Shown here one piece after another: positions 20,501 to 28,570 of a stretch of 28,570 nucleotides of DNA. Below the pieces are notes generated by a model. That model made no database searches. It was not told the origin of the DNA and saw nothing but the letters and a program-made list of their open reading frames with translations. Numbering within the stretch: position 1 is the first letter of the stretch; each line of letters starts with the position of its first letter. The position numbers and the translations under genes were made by a program. The DNA is from Perkinsus marinus ATCC 50983 (taxonomy: Eukaryota; Perkinsozoa; Perkinsida; Perkinsidae): the NCBI RefSeq assembly GCF_000006405.1, contig NW_003206281.1:196796-225365 (forward strand), read 5' to 3'.

Positions 20501-22335
20501 AATAGATATCCATATAGTTATATCTTAAATTATAAATATAACATGGGTATAAAATAACATATGTTTTATATTTTTTCCCGAGCAGCACTACTTTTCACCA
20601 TGCAGATAGCCAGTATAGGGGTATGGCCGCGAACTCAGCAGCTGATCCGAATATTTTTAATATATATTATATATAAATCTCATTAATCACCTACTAATTT
20701 ATTTTAGAACTCATCTCATCCATTGCCGAGTTTGCTTCCAAAACGCCACAGGAATTTTTACACAATTTCGGGAAAAAAGTGTACAAAAATTTTTTCATGA
20801 TTTTATATTCTCACAAGCAAACGTAGTTGACCATATGCATATTCCCTACACTGCTGTTGGAACAATATTCTCTTTCCTCAGCTGAGCTCAGGATTTTTAT
20901 GGATTCCAATACAAGTTTACAAAAATCAACAAAAAATTTCCGAAATTTTCTCATATTTTTCCCCTAGTACCTCCAAAAAAAGGGCTGTTTTCCATACCAC
21001 CATTCATGAACATTCCATCACCAAACATTTGCGCGAAAATGTCGTTGGGGTCTCGAGAAAATCGATAATGGCAACCTCCATCGCTTCCCCCAAACCTAAT
21101 GAAAAAAATCCCACCAGAAATTTTTTTCCGTAAATTTTTTGAGTTTTTATATGTCGATGATATTTTTTTCGTTTCTTAACAATCTTTAGTATGCATATAA
21201 ACGTCTTCAAAAAAGTGGGTGAAAATTTCCGGACGAAAAAAAATTTCCGGAAATCTTTTCGGCTCTTATACAACGAAGATATTCAGTTTCTCAACGTTCT
21301 TCGATATGCCTATAAACGTTCCGAAAAGTGGGTGAAAAATTCCCGGACGATTACATGCCACCCGGTCCAAATCCACCCCCGGGTCCGCCATCCTTCAACC
21401 CTTCCTCGCCGAATTGATCATATCTGACAACATAAAAATTACCAGGAAAAATCCACAAAAAATTTCCTAAAATTTTCTGGAAAAATATACGCGGAAAAGT
21501 TTGCGTTTTTTCACCATCTTCGATAAAACTCTAAAATTTCCCCCCAAAAAAATGCAGCTTGCTTCGGACAATACAAATCCCAAAAATGGTAAAAACAAGA
21601 ACTGCTTCGCTCCGCCTATTTTCCCATACTACATTTGTTTCTTATTTGAGTCACTCAATACGTCAAAGGCTTCTGCTATCTGAGCATCGAAAAATTCGGA
21701 AAATTTTCAGGAAAAAGGCGGAAAATTTCCACATAATATGACACTTTCAATCCAATAGAGTTTCACATGCCGTTTTACGTAGAGTGGTGTAATACTCCAT
21801 GTGAAAAACACTTCCCGAAATTTTCTTACCATTTTTATCGAAATTTTTCTGATATGAAGCGGCGAATTACCCCGGAGAAAGCACCCCATTTCCCGTAAAA
21901 CACATACCACGTGTTTTACGCGTTATTCACTACTCACAAGCGTTTTTCACCAAGTGAAATATCTGTTTCTCATATCACTAGGGTAGCGAAGCTCCAAATA
22001 TTATACAATAATTTTCATCTGTTGGAGTTTCAGTTCAGAGGTCTAACGAGGACCGTAGTTTCTTTTCTGAAAATTGCCTATATATTTCGGAATTTTCCCG
22101 GGAAAAAATTCCAAAAATTTCCAAAAATTTCATTATTACATCTCTAAATTTACGTTCTGCTATTTCACGATTTTCAGGATTTTTATCGGGATGCCACCGA
22201 AGTGCCTGTTTCCGGTATCTGGCAAAAAAATCGGAAAAAAATTTACCGCGCGCCACAAAATTATTACGCTTTTTTTATTTCCTGAGCTCCAGCACTCCTG
22301 TCCACACCGAGAATTCTATAATAGTCTTTGCCCAT
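17544..22335 (-). CDS. Class B Hsp40 co-chaperone (DNAJB family)
   Basis: A J-domain protein that delivers unfolded clients to Hsp70 and triggers its ATPase. Eleven exons join in phase: 22268-22335, 22140-22218, 21633-21679, 21355-21423, 20971-21095, 19584-19646, 19468-19535, 19025-19103, 17982-18093, 17768-17860 and 17544-17715; 324 residues, close to the usual 340. The J domain starts MGKDYYRILGVD and contains YRKQALRWHPDKN with the HPD triplet that contacts Hsp70. A G-rich linker follows (FGEEGLKDGGPGGGFG, then FSRDPNDIFAQMFG). C-terminal domain I has AEFDLKCSLEELYKGKTKRV and VKPGWKAGTKITFAGEGDE. Domain II has SDLILKKTVTLKEALTGFE and a GNLIVCFDVEFPENL end. No zinc finger separates them, so it is class B, not DNAJA. 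Introns range from 48 nt (19536-19583) to about 1.3 kb; the large ones hold MITEs, repeat B and fragments of neighbouring genes. The start is fixed by the MGKDYY family N-terminus. Confidence 0.93.
18151..18480. mobile_element. MITE carrying an RFC3 exon-intron fragment
   Basis: The left arm is GGAGTTTCACATGCTGTTTTACG after ATT; the right arm ends near CATATCACTAGGGT. Between the arms, about 18222-18310 is a diverged copy of RFC3 exon 5 start plus intron 4 (5604-5690). On the minus strand it shows acceptor CTCAG, 24 nt reading VAVSAFDL, then a GTAAGA donor supplied by the element. It lies in Hsp40 intron 8 on the sense strand of that gene. The sister element at 21757-21995 has the same arms but no RFC3 insert. 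Confidence 0.7.
20084..20195. mobile_element. MITE family A copy in Hsp40 intron
   Basis: It runs from GGAGTTTCACAACTACCCG to GGTGAATAAACTCC with family blocks CACTAGTGTTTTTCATATCAC. No matching target duplication is visible. Another copy in the same intron spans about 19815-20030 and ends CACGGGTGAAACTCC. Confidence 0.7.
20275..20350 (+). pseudogene. Inverted fragment of Rag exon 4 and its 47-nt intron
   Basis: On the + strand, ATAAGGGTGAATTCTAATATC, the CAG exon end and the intron start GTTGGAATTTCGGGGCGCGC match the end of Rag exon 4 and the following intron (14300-14385 on the minus strand). Only about 35 nt of exon are present. It sits in the large Hsp40 intron 5 in antisense orientation and cannot be a functional exon alone. 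Confidence 0.75.
21757..21995. mobile_element. Long MITE in Hsp40 intron 2, without captured exon
   Basis: It begins GAGTTTCACATGCCG after AAT and ends near AGGGTAGCGAAGCTCC before AAAT. Left arm and right half (ATATGAAGCGGCGAATTACC, CACGTGTTTTACGCG) match the element at 18151. The segment joining them is the short TTTTCTTACC|ATTTTTATCG junction, so it represents the version without the RFC3 fragment. Confidence 0.65.
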
Positions 22336-22379
22336 CTCGGTGAGGGAAAAATAGAAAAGAAAGAGAAATGGCTGAGAAT

Positions 22380-22653
22380 GGACATAATCCGTATCTTACA
22401 CGCTTGAACCTAAGATACTCTATACCGGACATATTCCGTATCTTACACGCTTGAACCTAAGATACTCTATACCGGACATATTCCGTATCTTACACGCTTG
22501 AACCTAAGATACTCTATACCGGACATAATCCGTATCTTACACGCTTGAACCTAAGATACTCTATACCGGACATAATCCGTATCTTACACGCTTGAACCTA
22601 AGATACTCTATACCGGACATAATCCGTATCTTACACGCTTGAACCTAAGATAC
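22380..22653. repeat. 47-bp hairpin satellite upstream of Hsp40
   Basis: Six tandem units of 47 bp start at 22380, 22427, 22474, 22521, 22568 and 22615. Each contains GTATCTTA and TAAGATAC as perfect 8-bp inverted repeats separated by 12 nt. The units differ at only a base or so (ATATTCCG versus ATAATCCG). The array begins 45 bp upstream of the Hsp40 start codon, so it lies in the 5' leader or promoter. No obvious heat-shock element was seen. Confidence 0.9.
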
Positions 22654-22772
22654 CTCGATAACACAACACTCAACATCTTTTCGCTAACGGGGAGAATACT
22701 AAACTAGAATTACCATGTGAATTCATATTCTCACGAGGAGCACGTATGACCCTCTTGAAGATACTATGTGAT

Positions 22773-23100
22773 ACAGTGTTGGAGACTCCAACTTGGAGTA
22801 GGAATATATGTAATCGCTTTCCTCAGCTGCTGAGCTCAGGAGTTGCCTATACAGTGTTGGAGTAGGAATATATGTAATCGCTTTCCTCAGCTGCTGAGCT
22901 CAGGAGTTTCCTATACACTGTTGGAGTAGGAATATATGTAATCGCTTTCCTCAGCTGCTGAGCTCAGGAGTTTCCTATACAGTGTTGGTGTAGGAATATA
23001 TGTAATCGCTTTCCTCAGCTGCTGAGCTCAGGAGTTTCCTATACAGTGTTGGTGTAGGAATATATGTAATCGCTTTCCTCAGCTGCTGAGCTCAGGAGTA
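22773..23100. repeat. 64-bp satellite made from one end of repeat B
   Basis: Five units share CAGTGTTGG, AGGAATATATGTAATCGC and TTTCCTCAGCTGCTGAGCTC; the later units start at 22851, 22915, 22979 and 23043. The palindrome CTCAGCTGCTGAG is in every unit. A single family B copy continues after it (to about 23180), so the array is a tandem expansion of that repeat's terminus. Confidence 0.85.
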
Positions 23101-23180
23101 GATATACGAACTCGGGTAAAAGTGTACAGAAACCAACAGTAATTTTCCCGAAATTTTCGCATAATTCTCAAATTGTCATA

Positions 23181-23849
23181 ACCAATGCCCCATTTAGTTT
23201 TTGAGAAGTAACATTCCCTAGGGTTTGATAACAATGATAAAATTGTTCCTTACATGATAACATTTAAAATTTTTCGAAAATGTATTCCCAGCCATTTGGA
23301 AAATTTTAAGTGCGAGTTCCACCCGGGAATATTATCAATTCCTAGTCCTCAACATGTAGTAGTCACCTCAGTAGTCACCAACACATGTAGTTGATGACCA
23401 TTGCTTGTGAATATACAAACCACATGATGAACAGAAACCACACATGCTGCTGACAACAGTCGAACTTCAAGTGAATTTTCATATAAACCAACTACTGTAA
23501 CTGTGGCAGCTTCTCCTCGCCATCTCTCACTGTAGAGATCCGTATATATACTCGTTTGCCTAAAAGTGAAACCGTTGCAGTGTAGTACAACATTAAAATG
23601 AGAAATTGTTCGAAAATGTCTCACTCATGTGAAAAATTCAAAATGAATTTCACCCGGGAACATTATAGGTTCCTTGGTGTTCCTGAGCTTCAGAGGTAGA
23701 TAACACAAGTAGAATCAGCTTATAGAGAACTTAACTAGTAGAAATTATCAAGCGAAGGCGGTAGAATAGCTAGGCTAGACGCCACTATCACATAATTGTG
23801 TCGGCGGCGGAGCGAAGCGGAGGGATGAGTAATACTCATTGAGTATCAT
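23181..23849. other. Non-coding stretch, nothing recognised
   Basis: Apart from a family B end at about 23360-23405 I see no repeat family, exon or RNA gene here. Two similar CACCCGGGAAYATTAT strings at about 23320 and 23650, each preceded by AAAATGAATTT- or AAGTGCGAGTT-like sequence, hint at an old local duplication. Confidence 0.4.
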
Positions 23850-24210
23850 CACACTCCACTGCGACATCTCACACCCATCATTTGAGAACCATCTCTGACC
23901 TCACATTCCAGAGCATCGTCAGGGTATAAGACCACAGTTATTGCACCTCTGAGAACGGCACCTTTGGCACCGAAAGTTACTCAACTCCGACCGAGAGTAC
24001 AACGTTGTCTTACCAGAAATTTTACATTCACCAAGATAGATGTGACCGGTGAATGCATTCATGCGGTTCTGCATTATTATTACAGACCTATCTCCTTTAG
24101 TCTTTAATTCCTGGACCCCAAAAATGGTGCTTCTACAGCAAAGAATGCCGGAAACCAGAATACGCCAGTATAAGGTAAGTCTATCTCATTTAGTAGAGAG
24201 TCAATATCCT
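23850..24210 (-). CDS. Possible exons of an unrecognised gene
   Basis: On the minus strand a frame at about 23855-23990 reads GAKGAVLRGAITVVLYPDDA then LECEVRDGSQMMGVRCRSG before a stop. A plausible upstream exon reads NRMNAFTGHIYL up to a GTGAATG donor near 24015. Composition and residue pattern look coding, but I do not recognise the family and the joins are guesses. It may be the 3' part of the unknown gene starting at 24891. Confidence 0.3.
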
Positions 24211-24218
24211 TGGTGTAT

Positions 24219-24891
24219 TCATTTATGCCAGACTTCATCGTCCAACGTAATAAAGAGCATGATCCTTTTTCCCATTGGTAACTTGTCATCAGGTTTAAAT
24301 GGTATTTGATAGAAGTAAGCAGATGTCCCTATTATTAACCTACACAGATAACCTCTAGCTTCAGGATCGTCCTCCTCAATCATACTGTTGTGATTTAGAT
24401 ATGATTCATGATCAGTAGGTAAAGGAACTGTTCTAGTATTCCTTATCTCCTCCATGACAACTTCTGCTGCTAGAGCATTCTCAGCCTCTTGTTCATCAAT
24501 AATGTCCACCTCCTCCACATGACCCTGGTTATCTTGGTAAAAGGTATAACTTGAGCCAAGATGGCTACTAAGGTAAGTGAATGAGCAGTACCTTACCAGG
24601 TACTGTGGTAAGGAGGACACTCGAGGGTGACACTATTTTTTCAAGCTTTGATGAAAATAACTTACTAATCCATTTCATGGAAGAAAATCACTTCGCTCCG
24701 CTCATTGAGTTTGCGTAAGAACGAAGCTTCTCAGTCTTCACAAGAAGCTTTGCGTTGCGTTTCGGCACTTGTTGAGTGCTCAGTCTACCACAACGACTTT
24801 CCTCTAAGTCTTAGAGTCTAAGAAGGAACACTTACAAAAGACACTTACCAAAATAAGTCCACATAGAATCTCCTTCCCTTTGAAGACCCAT
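24219..24891 (-). CDS. Unrecognised acidic protein, 5' exons
   Basis: I cannot assign a family. An ATG at 24891 opens a 43-nt exon reading MGLQREGDSMWTYF with a strong GTAAGTG donor (24848). A longer open stretch at about 24225-24530 reads DNQGHVEEVDIIDEQEAEN, then a run of acidic helix-like residues (ALAAEVVMEEIRN), ESYLNHNSMIEEDDPEA, and a hydrophobic YLCRLIIGTSAYFYQI before a stop. A small middle exon (about 24588-24620) between GTAAGG and TAG sites would keep phase 1 on both sides. Whether it is intact is unclear: the next frame to the left (NEYTKDIDSLLNEIDLPYTG) overlaps in a different phase. It could be a host gene or remnant of an element. Confidence 0.4.
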
Positions 24892-26128
24892 GATGCCGCT
24901 CTACTTCATCGTTTGTGATGATGTTAATTCAGGAATTCAGTCATACGGGAAGGGATGAGAAATAACTCAGTATTGTCACTGAAGTGAGAATATCTTGCCA
25001 TTATTAAAGTAGCACGTATAACTATGTGACGCAAGAGTCAGGTTTTCATATAAGGATACGATTAACTCACCTTGTGTATGAATACTAGTGGGATGGAGCC
25101 AACCAACCAAACACAATATCACTTTCATCTACTCCTAAACCGTCAAGCACAAGAGTTTAGTATTAATATACGTGTGTAAAAGCAACTCATCTATATTGTC
25201 AATGGGGTTTCACCCGTGATATGAAAAACGTACTCCACACACTAAATCGCGTTTTCACAGAGTATTACGCCACTTCGCGTAAAACGGGTGAAACTCTTAC
25301 CCCTTTATGAAAAGATATTATGTTCTTCACCGTCTTAAGGTAAGTAAGCAGCTAGTGAAAGAGACCCCATGTGACGCAATAGTGAAGTTGACGTATAAGG
25401 AAGAAAACGCCCACCAAATTGTAACAGTCCATCTGATGTCCCTTGTTCTTGATATTGTTGTGTTCCTTGTTCACACGGCGCAACACCAGGCATGGACGGA
25501 AAAGCACCAAAATGATAATGATACTACCATAACACTTTCCTCAAAGACTCAAATGAAAGAACAGAACGACTACTGGTTCGCTTAGCAAACTTCGCTATGC
25601 ACTTGCGTGCTCATCACTTCTGCGCTCGCCGTTTGGCGACAAAATGACCTCCTCCACGAGGGGAAGCAACAACCGATGAACCTTTTGCATGCAAATTGCA
25701 CGAACAGCGCTTGAAGTTTTTTCTGGGCGCGTCACCATTTTCTTGCGTCATCTCTCCTCCACTCTTGTCTATGATATAAACCCTTATGATGTCACTATGG
25801 TTCGGTGGTTCGGGACTCTCACACCCTTAGAGTGAACTTAGGATAATGCGTACTTGTTGATGATAAGTTTCAAGAATGCATTGGAGTTTCTTCAGCCTAT
25901 TGATATGAAAAACACTAGTGGAAAACATATTTCACGACTAGTACAGGCCGCCGCGAATATCGCGTTTTTCACCGAGTTTTACGCCACTTCACGTAAAACG
26001 GGTAGTCGTGAAACTCCATTATTTAAAACTCACAAATAGTATGACATTGACTACCCATTTCGCTCACGTGGTGGGTTCTTAAAATCACAACAATACTTTT
26101 TTAAACTCAAATCTTGACTAAAATTGAA
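24892..26128. other. Intergenic stretch with two MITEs
   Basis: It contains a MITE at about 25204-25297 (GGGTTTCACCCGTGATATG to CGGGTGAAACTC) and the complete one at 25883-26017. Between them a 92-codon + strand frame (25307-25585) and its antisense frame are both open; neither shows splice context or resemblance to a known family, so no gene is called. Nothing else was identified. Confidence 0.5.
25883..26017. mobile_element. Complete MITE family A copy, ATT target duplication
   Basis: 135 bp, GGAGTTTCTTCAGCC to GGGTAGTCGTGAAACTCC, flanked on both sides by ATT (25880-25882 and 26018-26020). It carries the full block order: CACTAGTGGAAAACATATTTC, CGACTAGTAC, CGCGAATATCGCG, and TTTTACGCCACTTCACG followed by TAAAACGGG. 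It lies 111 bp beyond the carrier stop codon and is the best reference copy in the window. Confidence 0.88.
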
Positions 26129-28551
26129 TCACTCTCTTCTCTCAGCCATAAACTCTTTAATGCAATCATTGACAGTAAAACTAACAGCAACCGCCAAAGG
26201 GCCCTTTATCCAATTCATCGTCACTCCTTTATACAGCCCATTTCGGATCCCCTCCGTTCGAGCAACATGAATCATCGACTGAAGAACTCCGAGGCCACCA
26301 AAGACGTCACTTCCGTGAACTTGCATTCGCCTTCGGACAACTTCCAGAGGATAAGTAGAAGTTTGCGCAACTAAACCGGCGATAGCGCCACAAGCTAGTT
26401 TATCTATCGTAGACCAATGATGCTTTTTCTCAGTGATATAACTCTTTAGTGTTTCGAAGCACATGAAGGAAGTACCCGCATAAGGGAGAATACCAATCAG
26501 GGATGCGCCGACGCCAGAGTAGAAGCCTCGCAATCCCTGAGTATCTATGGAAAAATCTCTACACTACTATAATCAGCAATGAATGTCCATGTAAGGATTT
26601 CAGGAGGTCGATCGCGCAAGTGTGAAATTTGGTGATTGTTGATAAATATTCTTGTAGCATTTCCTAACATGATAATTGGAAGCGATAATAGTCTTCATGA
26701 ATCCACAAAGCCGAGGAATTTAAGTGGAAAAAGCACAGTTTGAAACAATATAAAAATACTTCGCTTAACGAAATTAACCAATGGAAAAGTCGTTTTAGGA
26801 GGAAGTTGATAAAATGAGAGCTCCACCTTCCATTGAAGAATTTTAAATAGTCACGACATTCAATTCGGGTAAACTCACGTAGTATTTTCCTGAAGGCTCG
26901 TGAATACGTCGAATATTCACCATTAACATCCACGGCCAAACGTGATCGCAGAACCTGACCCGGAAATTAGCTCGAAAATTACCCGTTATGGAGGGACGCC
27001 TACATCAGCAGGATAACTAACACAAATCGCAGCAGCCCCCGAGATGCTACCGCTGAAAAAACGAATCAGCATCGCTGGGACATGCTGAGTTATATATGGA
27101 GTGTCTGAGGAAGTAGAAAACTCAATATCGGACCACGTGACTGCAAATGAGGTATCAATGCAGTCTCATATACACTATTGGGAGAATGTCATTGACTATA
27201 CTCGTAGCTCTAATGGGTCCGACTATATCGTTCAGAGATCTGTTCCGACAAGAGATGTCACAATCTCAAGAAGGGATAAATAACGTCGAAATTGGCGTTC
27301 TTGTCGACGAGATCGATTTCTTCGATCATGAAATACTTCTCAATATCCGCGATATTGCTGTCTATGACCTTTGGCATAGTTGCCCTATCCGACAAAGGAG
27401 TATCTTAATTGTATAGTTCTCTGGCATAGTGGCCCTATTCGGCAAAAAGGTATCTTAATAGTATAGTCATCTGGCAAATTGCCCTATTCAACAATTAGAT
27501 ATCTTAATGGTATAGTCCTCTGGCATAGTGGCCCCATTCCCCCCTATACCTTGCAGTTTCCGATAAAGCCTATCGAATACAGTAAAGTTAGTTGCTAAGT
27601 AGGGCATAATACGGACGAGGGTTGCCATGTGACCCTATTCGGCAATTAGATATCTTAATGGTATAGTCCTCTGGCATAGTGGCCCCATTCCCCCCTATAC
27701 CTTGCAGTTTCCGATAAAGCCTATCGAATACAGTAAAGTTAGTTGCTGAGTAGGGCATAATACGGACGAGGGTTGCCATGTGACCCTATTCGGCAATTAG
27801 ATATCTTAATGGTATAGTCCTCTGGCATAGTGGCCCCATTCCCCCCTATACCTTGCAGTTTCCGATAAAGCCTATCGAATACAGTAAAGTTAGTTGCTGA
27901 GTAGGGCATAATACGGACGAGGGTTGCCATGTGACCCTATTCGGCAATTAGATATCTTAATGGTATAGTCCTCTGGCATAGTGGCCCCATTCCCCCCTAT
28001 ACCTTGCAGTTTCCGATAAAGCCTATCGAATACAGTGAAGTTAGTTGCTGAATAGGGCATAATACGGACGAGGGTTGCCATGTGACCCTATTCGGCAATT
28101 AGATATCTTAATGGTATAGTCCTCTGGCATAGTGGCCCCATTCCCCCCTATACCTTGCAGTTTCCGATAAAGCCTATCGAATACAGTAAAGTTAGTTGCT
28201 GAATAGGGCATAATACGGACGAGGGTTGCCATGTGACCCTATTCGGCAATTAGATATCTTAATGGTATAGTCCTCTGGCATAGTGGCCCCATTCCCCCCT
28301 ATACCTTGCAGTTTCCGATAAAGCCTATCGAATACAGTAAAGTTAGTTGCTGAGTAGGGCATAATACGGACGAGGGTTGCCATGTGACCCTATTCGGCAA
28401 TTAGATATCTTAATGGTATAGTCCTCTGGCATAGTGGCCCCATTCCCCCCTATACCTTGCAGTTTCCGATAAAGCCTATCGAATACAGTAAAGTTAGTTG
28501 CTGAATAGGGCATAATACGGACGAGGGTTGCCATGTGACCCTTCCATAAAC
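26129..28551 (-). CDS. SLC25A42: Mitochondrial carrier, SLC25A42-like (CoA/adenosine 3',5'-diphosphate), 5' part off window
   Basis: A six-helix inner-membrane carrier; the SLC25A42 family imports coenzyme A into mitochondria. Five exons join in phase: 28456-28551, 27262-27361, 27004-27052, 26879-26954 and 26129-26544, about 245 residues. Motifs: LWKGHMATLVRIMPYSATNF (human-like LWRGNSATMVRVVPYAA); second-repeat signature YPADVLRSRLAV (PxDxxR); GLRGFYSGVGASLIGILPYA; GAIAGLVAQTSTYPLEVVRR (PxExxR); and the end GLYKGVTMNWIKGPLAVAVS, which matches SLC25A42 rather than most other carriers. The first signature and N-terminus lie beyond the right edge. The intron after the first exon shown (27362-28455) contains six extra copies of that exon with its donor. 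Several acceptors (GTCATAG, CCATAG) were chosen because only they keep phase and family sequence. Confidence 0.88.
27362..27549. repeat. Degenerate intron-only monomers at the array edge
   Basis: Three shorter units, 50-60 bp apart, repeat GGCATAGTKGCCCTATYC, then GTATCTTAAT and a GTATAGT box, that is, the 66-nt intron without its exon piece. They are more diverged than the 151-bp units, suggesting that the intron segment was already repeating before the exon joined the unit. Confidence 0.8.
27550..28551 (-). repeat. 151-bp exon-plus-intron tandem array (7 copies) in the carrier gene
   Basis: Each unit is an 85-nt exon piece (GGTCACATGGCAACC to CTGCAAG) plus a 66-nt GT-AG intron (GTATAGGGGGG to GCCGAATAG). 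Exon pieces lie at 28305-28389, 28154-28238, 28003-28087, 27852-27936, 27701-27785 and 27550-27634, below the authentic exon 28456-28551, which alone has 11 extra 5' nt (GTTTATGGAAG) after a GTTGTAG acceptor. The units differ by only a few bases (GCTGAGTAG, GCTGAATAG, GCTAAGTAG; one CAGTGAAGTT). All seven donors and six internal acceptors are intact. Because 85 is 1 modulo 3, including any extra copy shifts the frame to one that stops after YYALLSN. Confidence 0.95.
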
Positions 28552-28570
28552 CTACAACACACACAACACA

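Noticed and set aside
22380-22653. CRISPR-like regular array
   Set aside because: Units are contiguous and nearly identical with no variable spacers, in an intron-containing eukaryotic gene region; it is a satellite.
27550-28564. Six overlapping 63-codon minus-strand frames as separate small genes
   Set aside because: They are read-through frames of the 151-bp exon-intron repeat and end where the frame shifts into the next unit.

Overview
The window is nuclear DNA from an intron-rich eukaryote. Every recognisable gene is split into short exons of about 43-416 nt by GT-AG introns. The shortest introns cluster tightly at 45-50 nt, while the others are swollen to hundreds of bases by small dispersed repeats. 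The gene set fits a ciliated or flagellated eukaryote with a normal TORC1, replication and mitochondrial toolkit: axonemal-type dynein tail, Rag GTPase, RFC clamp loader, Hsp40 and mitochondrial CoA carrier. Minimal introns near 47 nt plus non-autonomous elements in the long introns recall larvacean tunicates, but several protist lineages could look the same. I do not name a species.

Layout. 1-1093: dispersed repeat and a possible tiny minus-strand gene. 1094-2332 (+): six exons that look like the N-terminus of an axonemal dynein heavy chain. 2575-8042 (-): ten exons of an RFC3-type clamp-loader subunit lacking its C-terminal collar. The dynein and RFC3 models both stop at one dispersed repeat (about 2366-2545), which points to a rearrangement or assembly joint. 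8060-8740: a tiny MITE 17 bp from the RFC3 start codon, and an inverted, decayed copy of RFC3 exon 9. 8744-10457: a broken Ty3/gypsy-like fossil. 10669-15935 (-): a RagC/RagD-type GTPase in 11 exons, complete in reading frame. 17544-22335 (-): a class B Hsp40 (DNAJB) in 11 exons, complete. 22380-23100: two satellites upstream of the Hsp40 start. 23800-25600: an unrecognised minus-strand coding region. 26129-28551 (-): the last five exons of an SLC25A42-like carrier; its 5' part lies beyond the right edge.

The strongest unusual signal is in the carrier gene. One exon together with its downstream intron is tandemly repeated as a 151-bp unit (85-nt exon plus 66-nt intron). Seven near-identical copies all carry splice sites, and adding any extra copy shifts the frame into a stop.

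A second theme is exon debris. Pieces of RFC3 and Rag exons with their splice sites occur elsewhere in the window, including inside Hsp40 introns, and one sits inside a MITE. A third is a dense MITE family (ends GGAGTTTC...GAAACTCC, 3-bp ATT/AAT target duplications, about 20 copies), with one natural empty site visible within the window.

Exon models were built by hand from splice signals, phase and protein-family resemblance, with no database search. The phases close exactly across all 11 exons of both the Rag and the Hsp40 genes.
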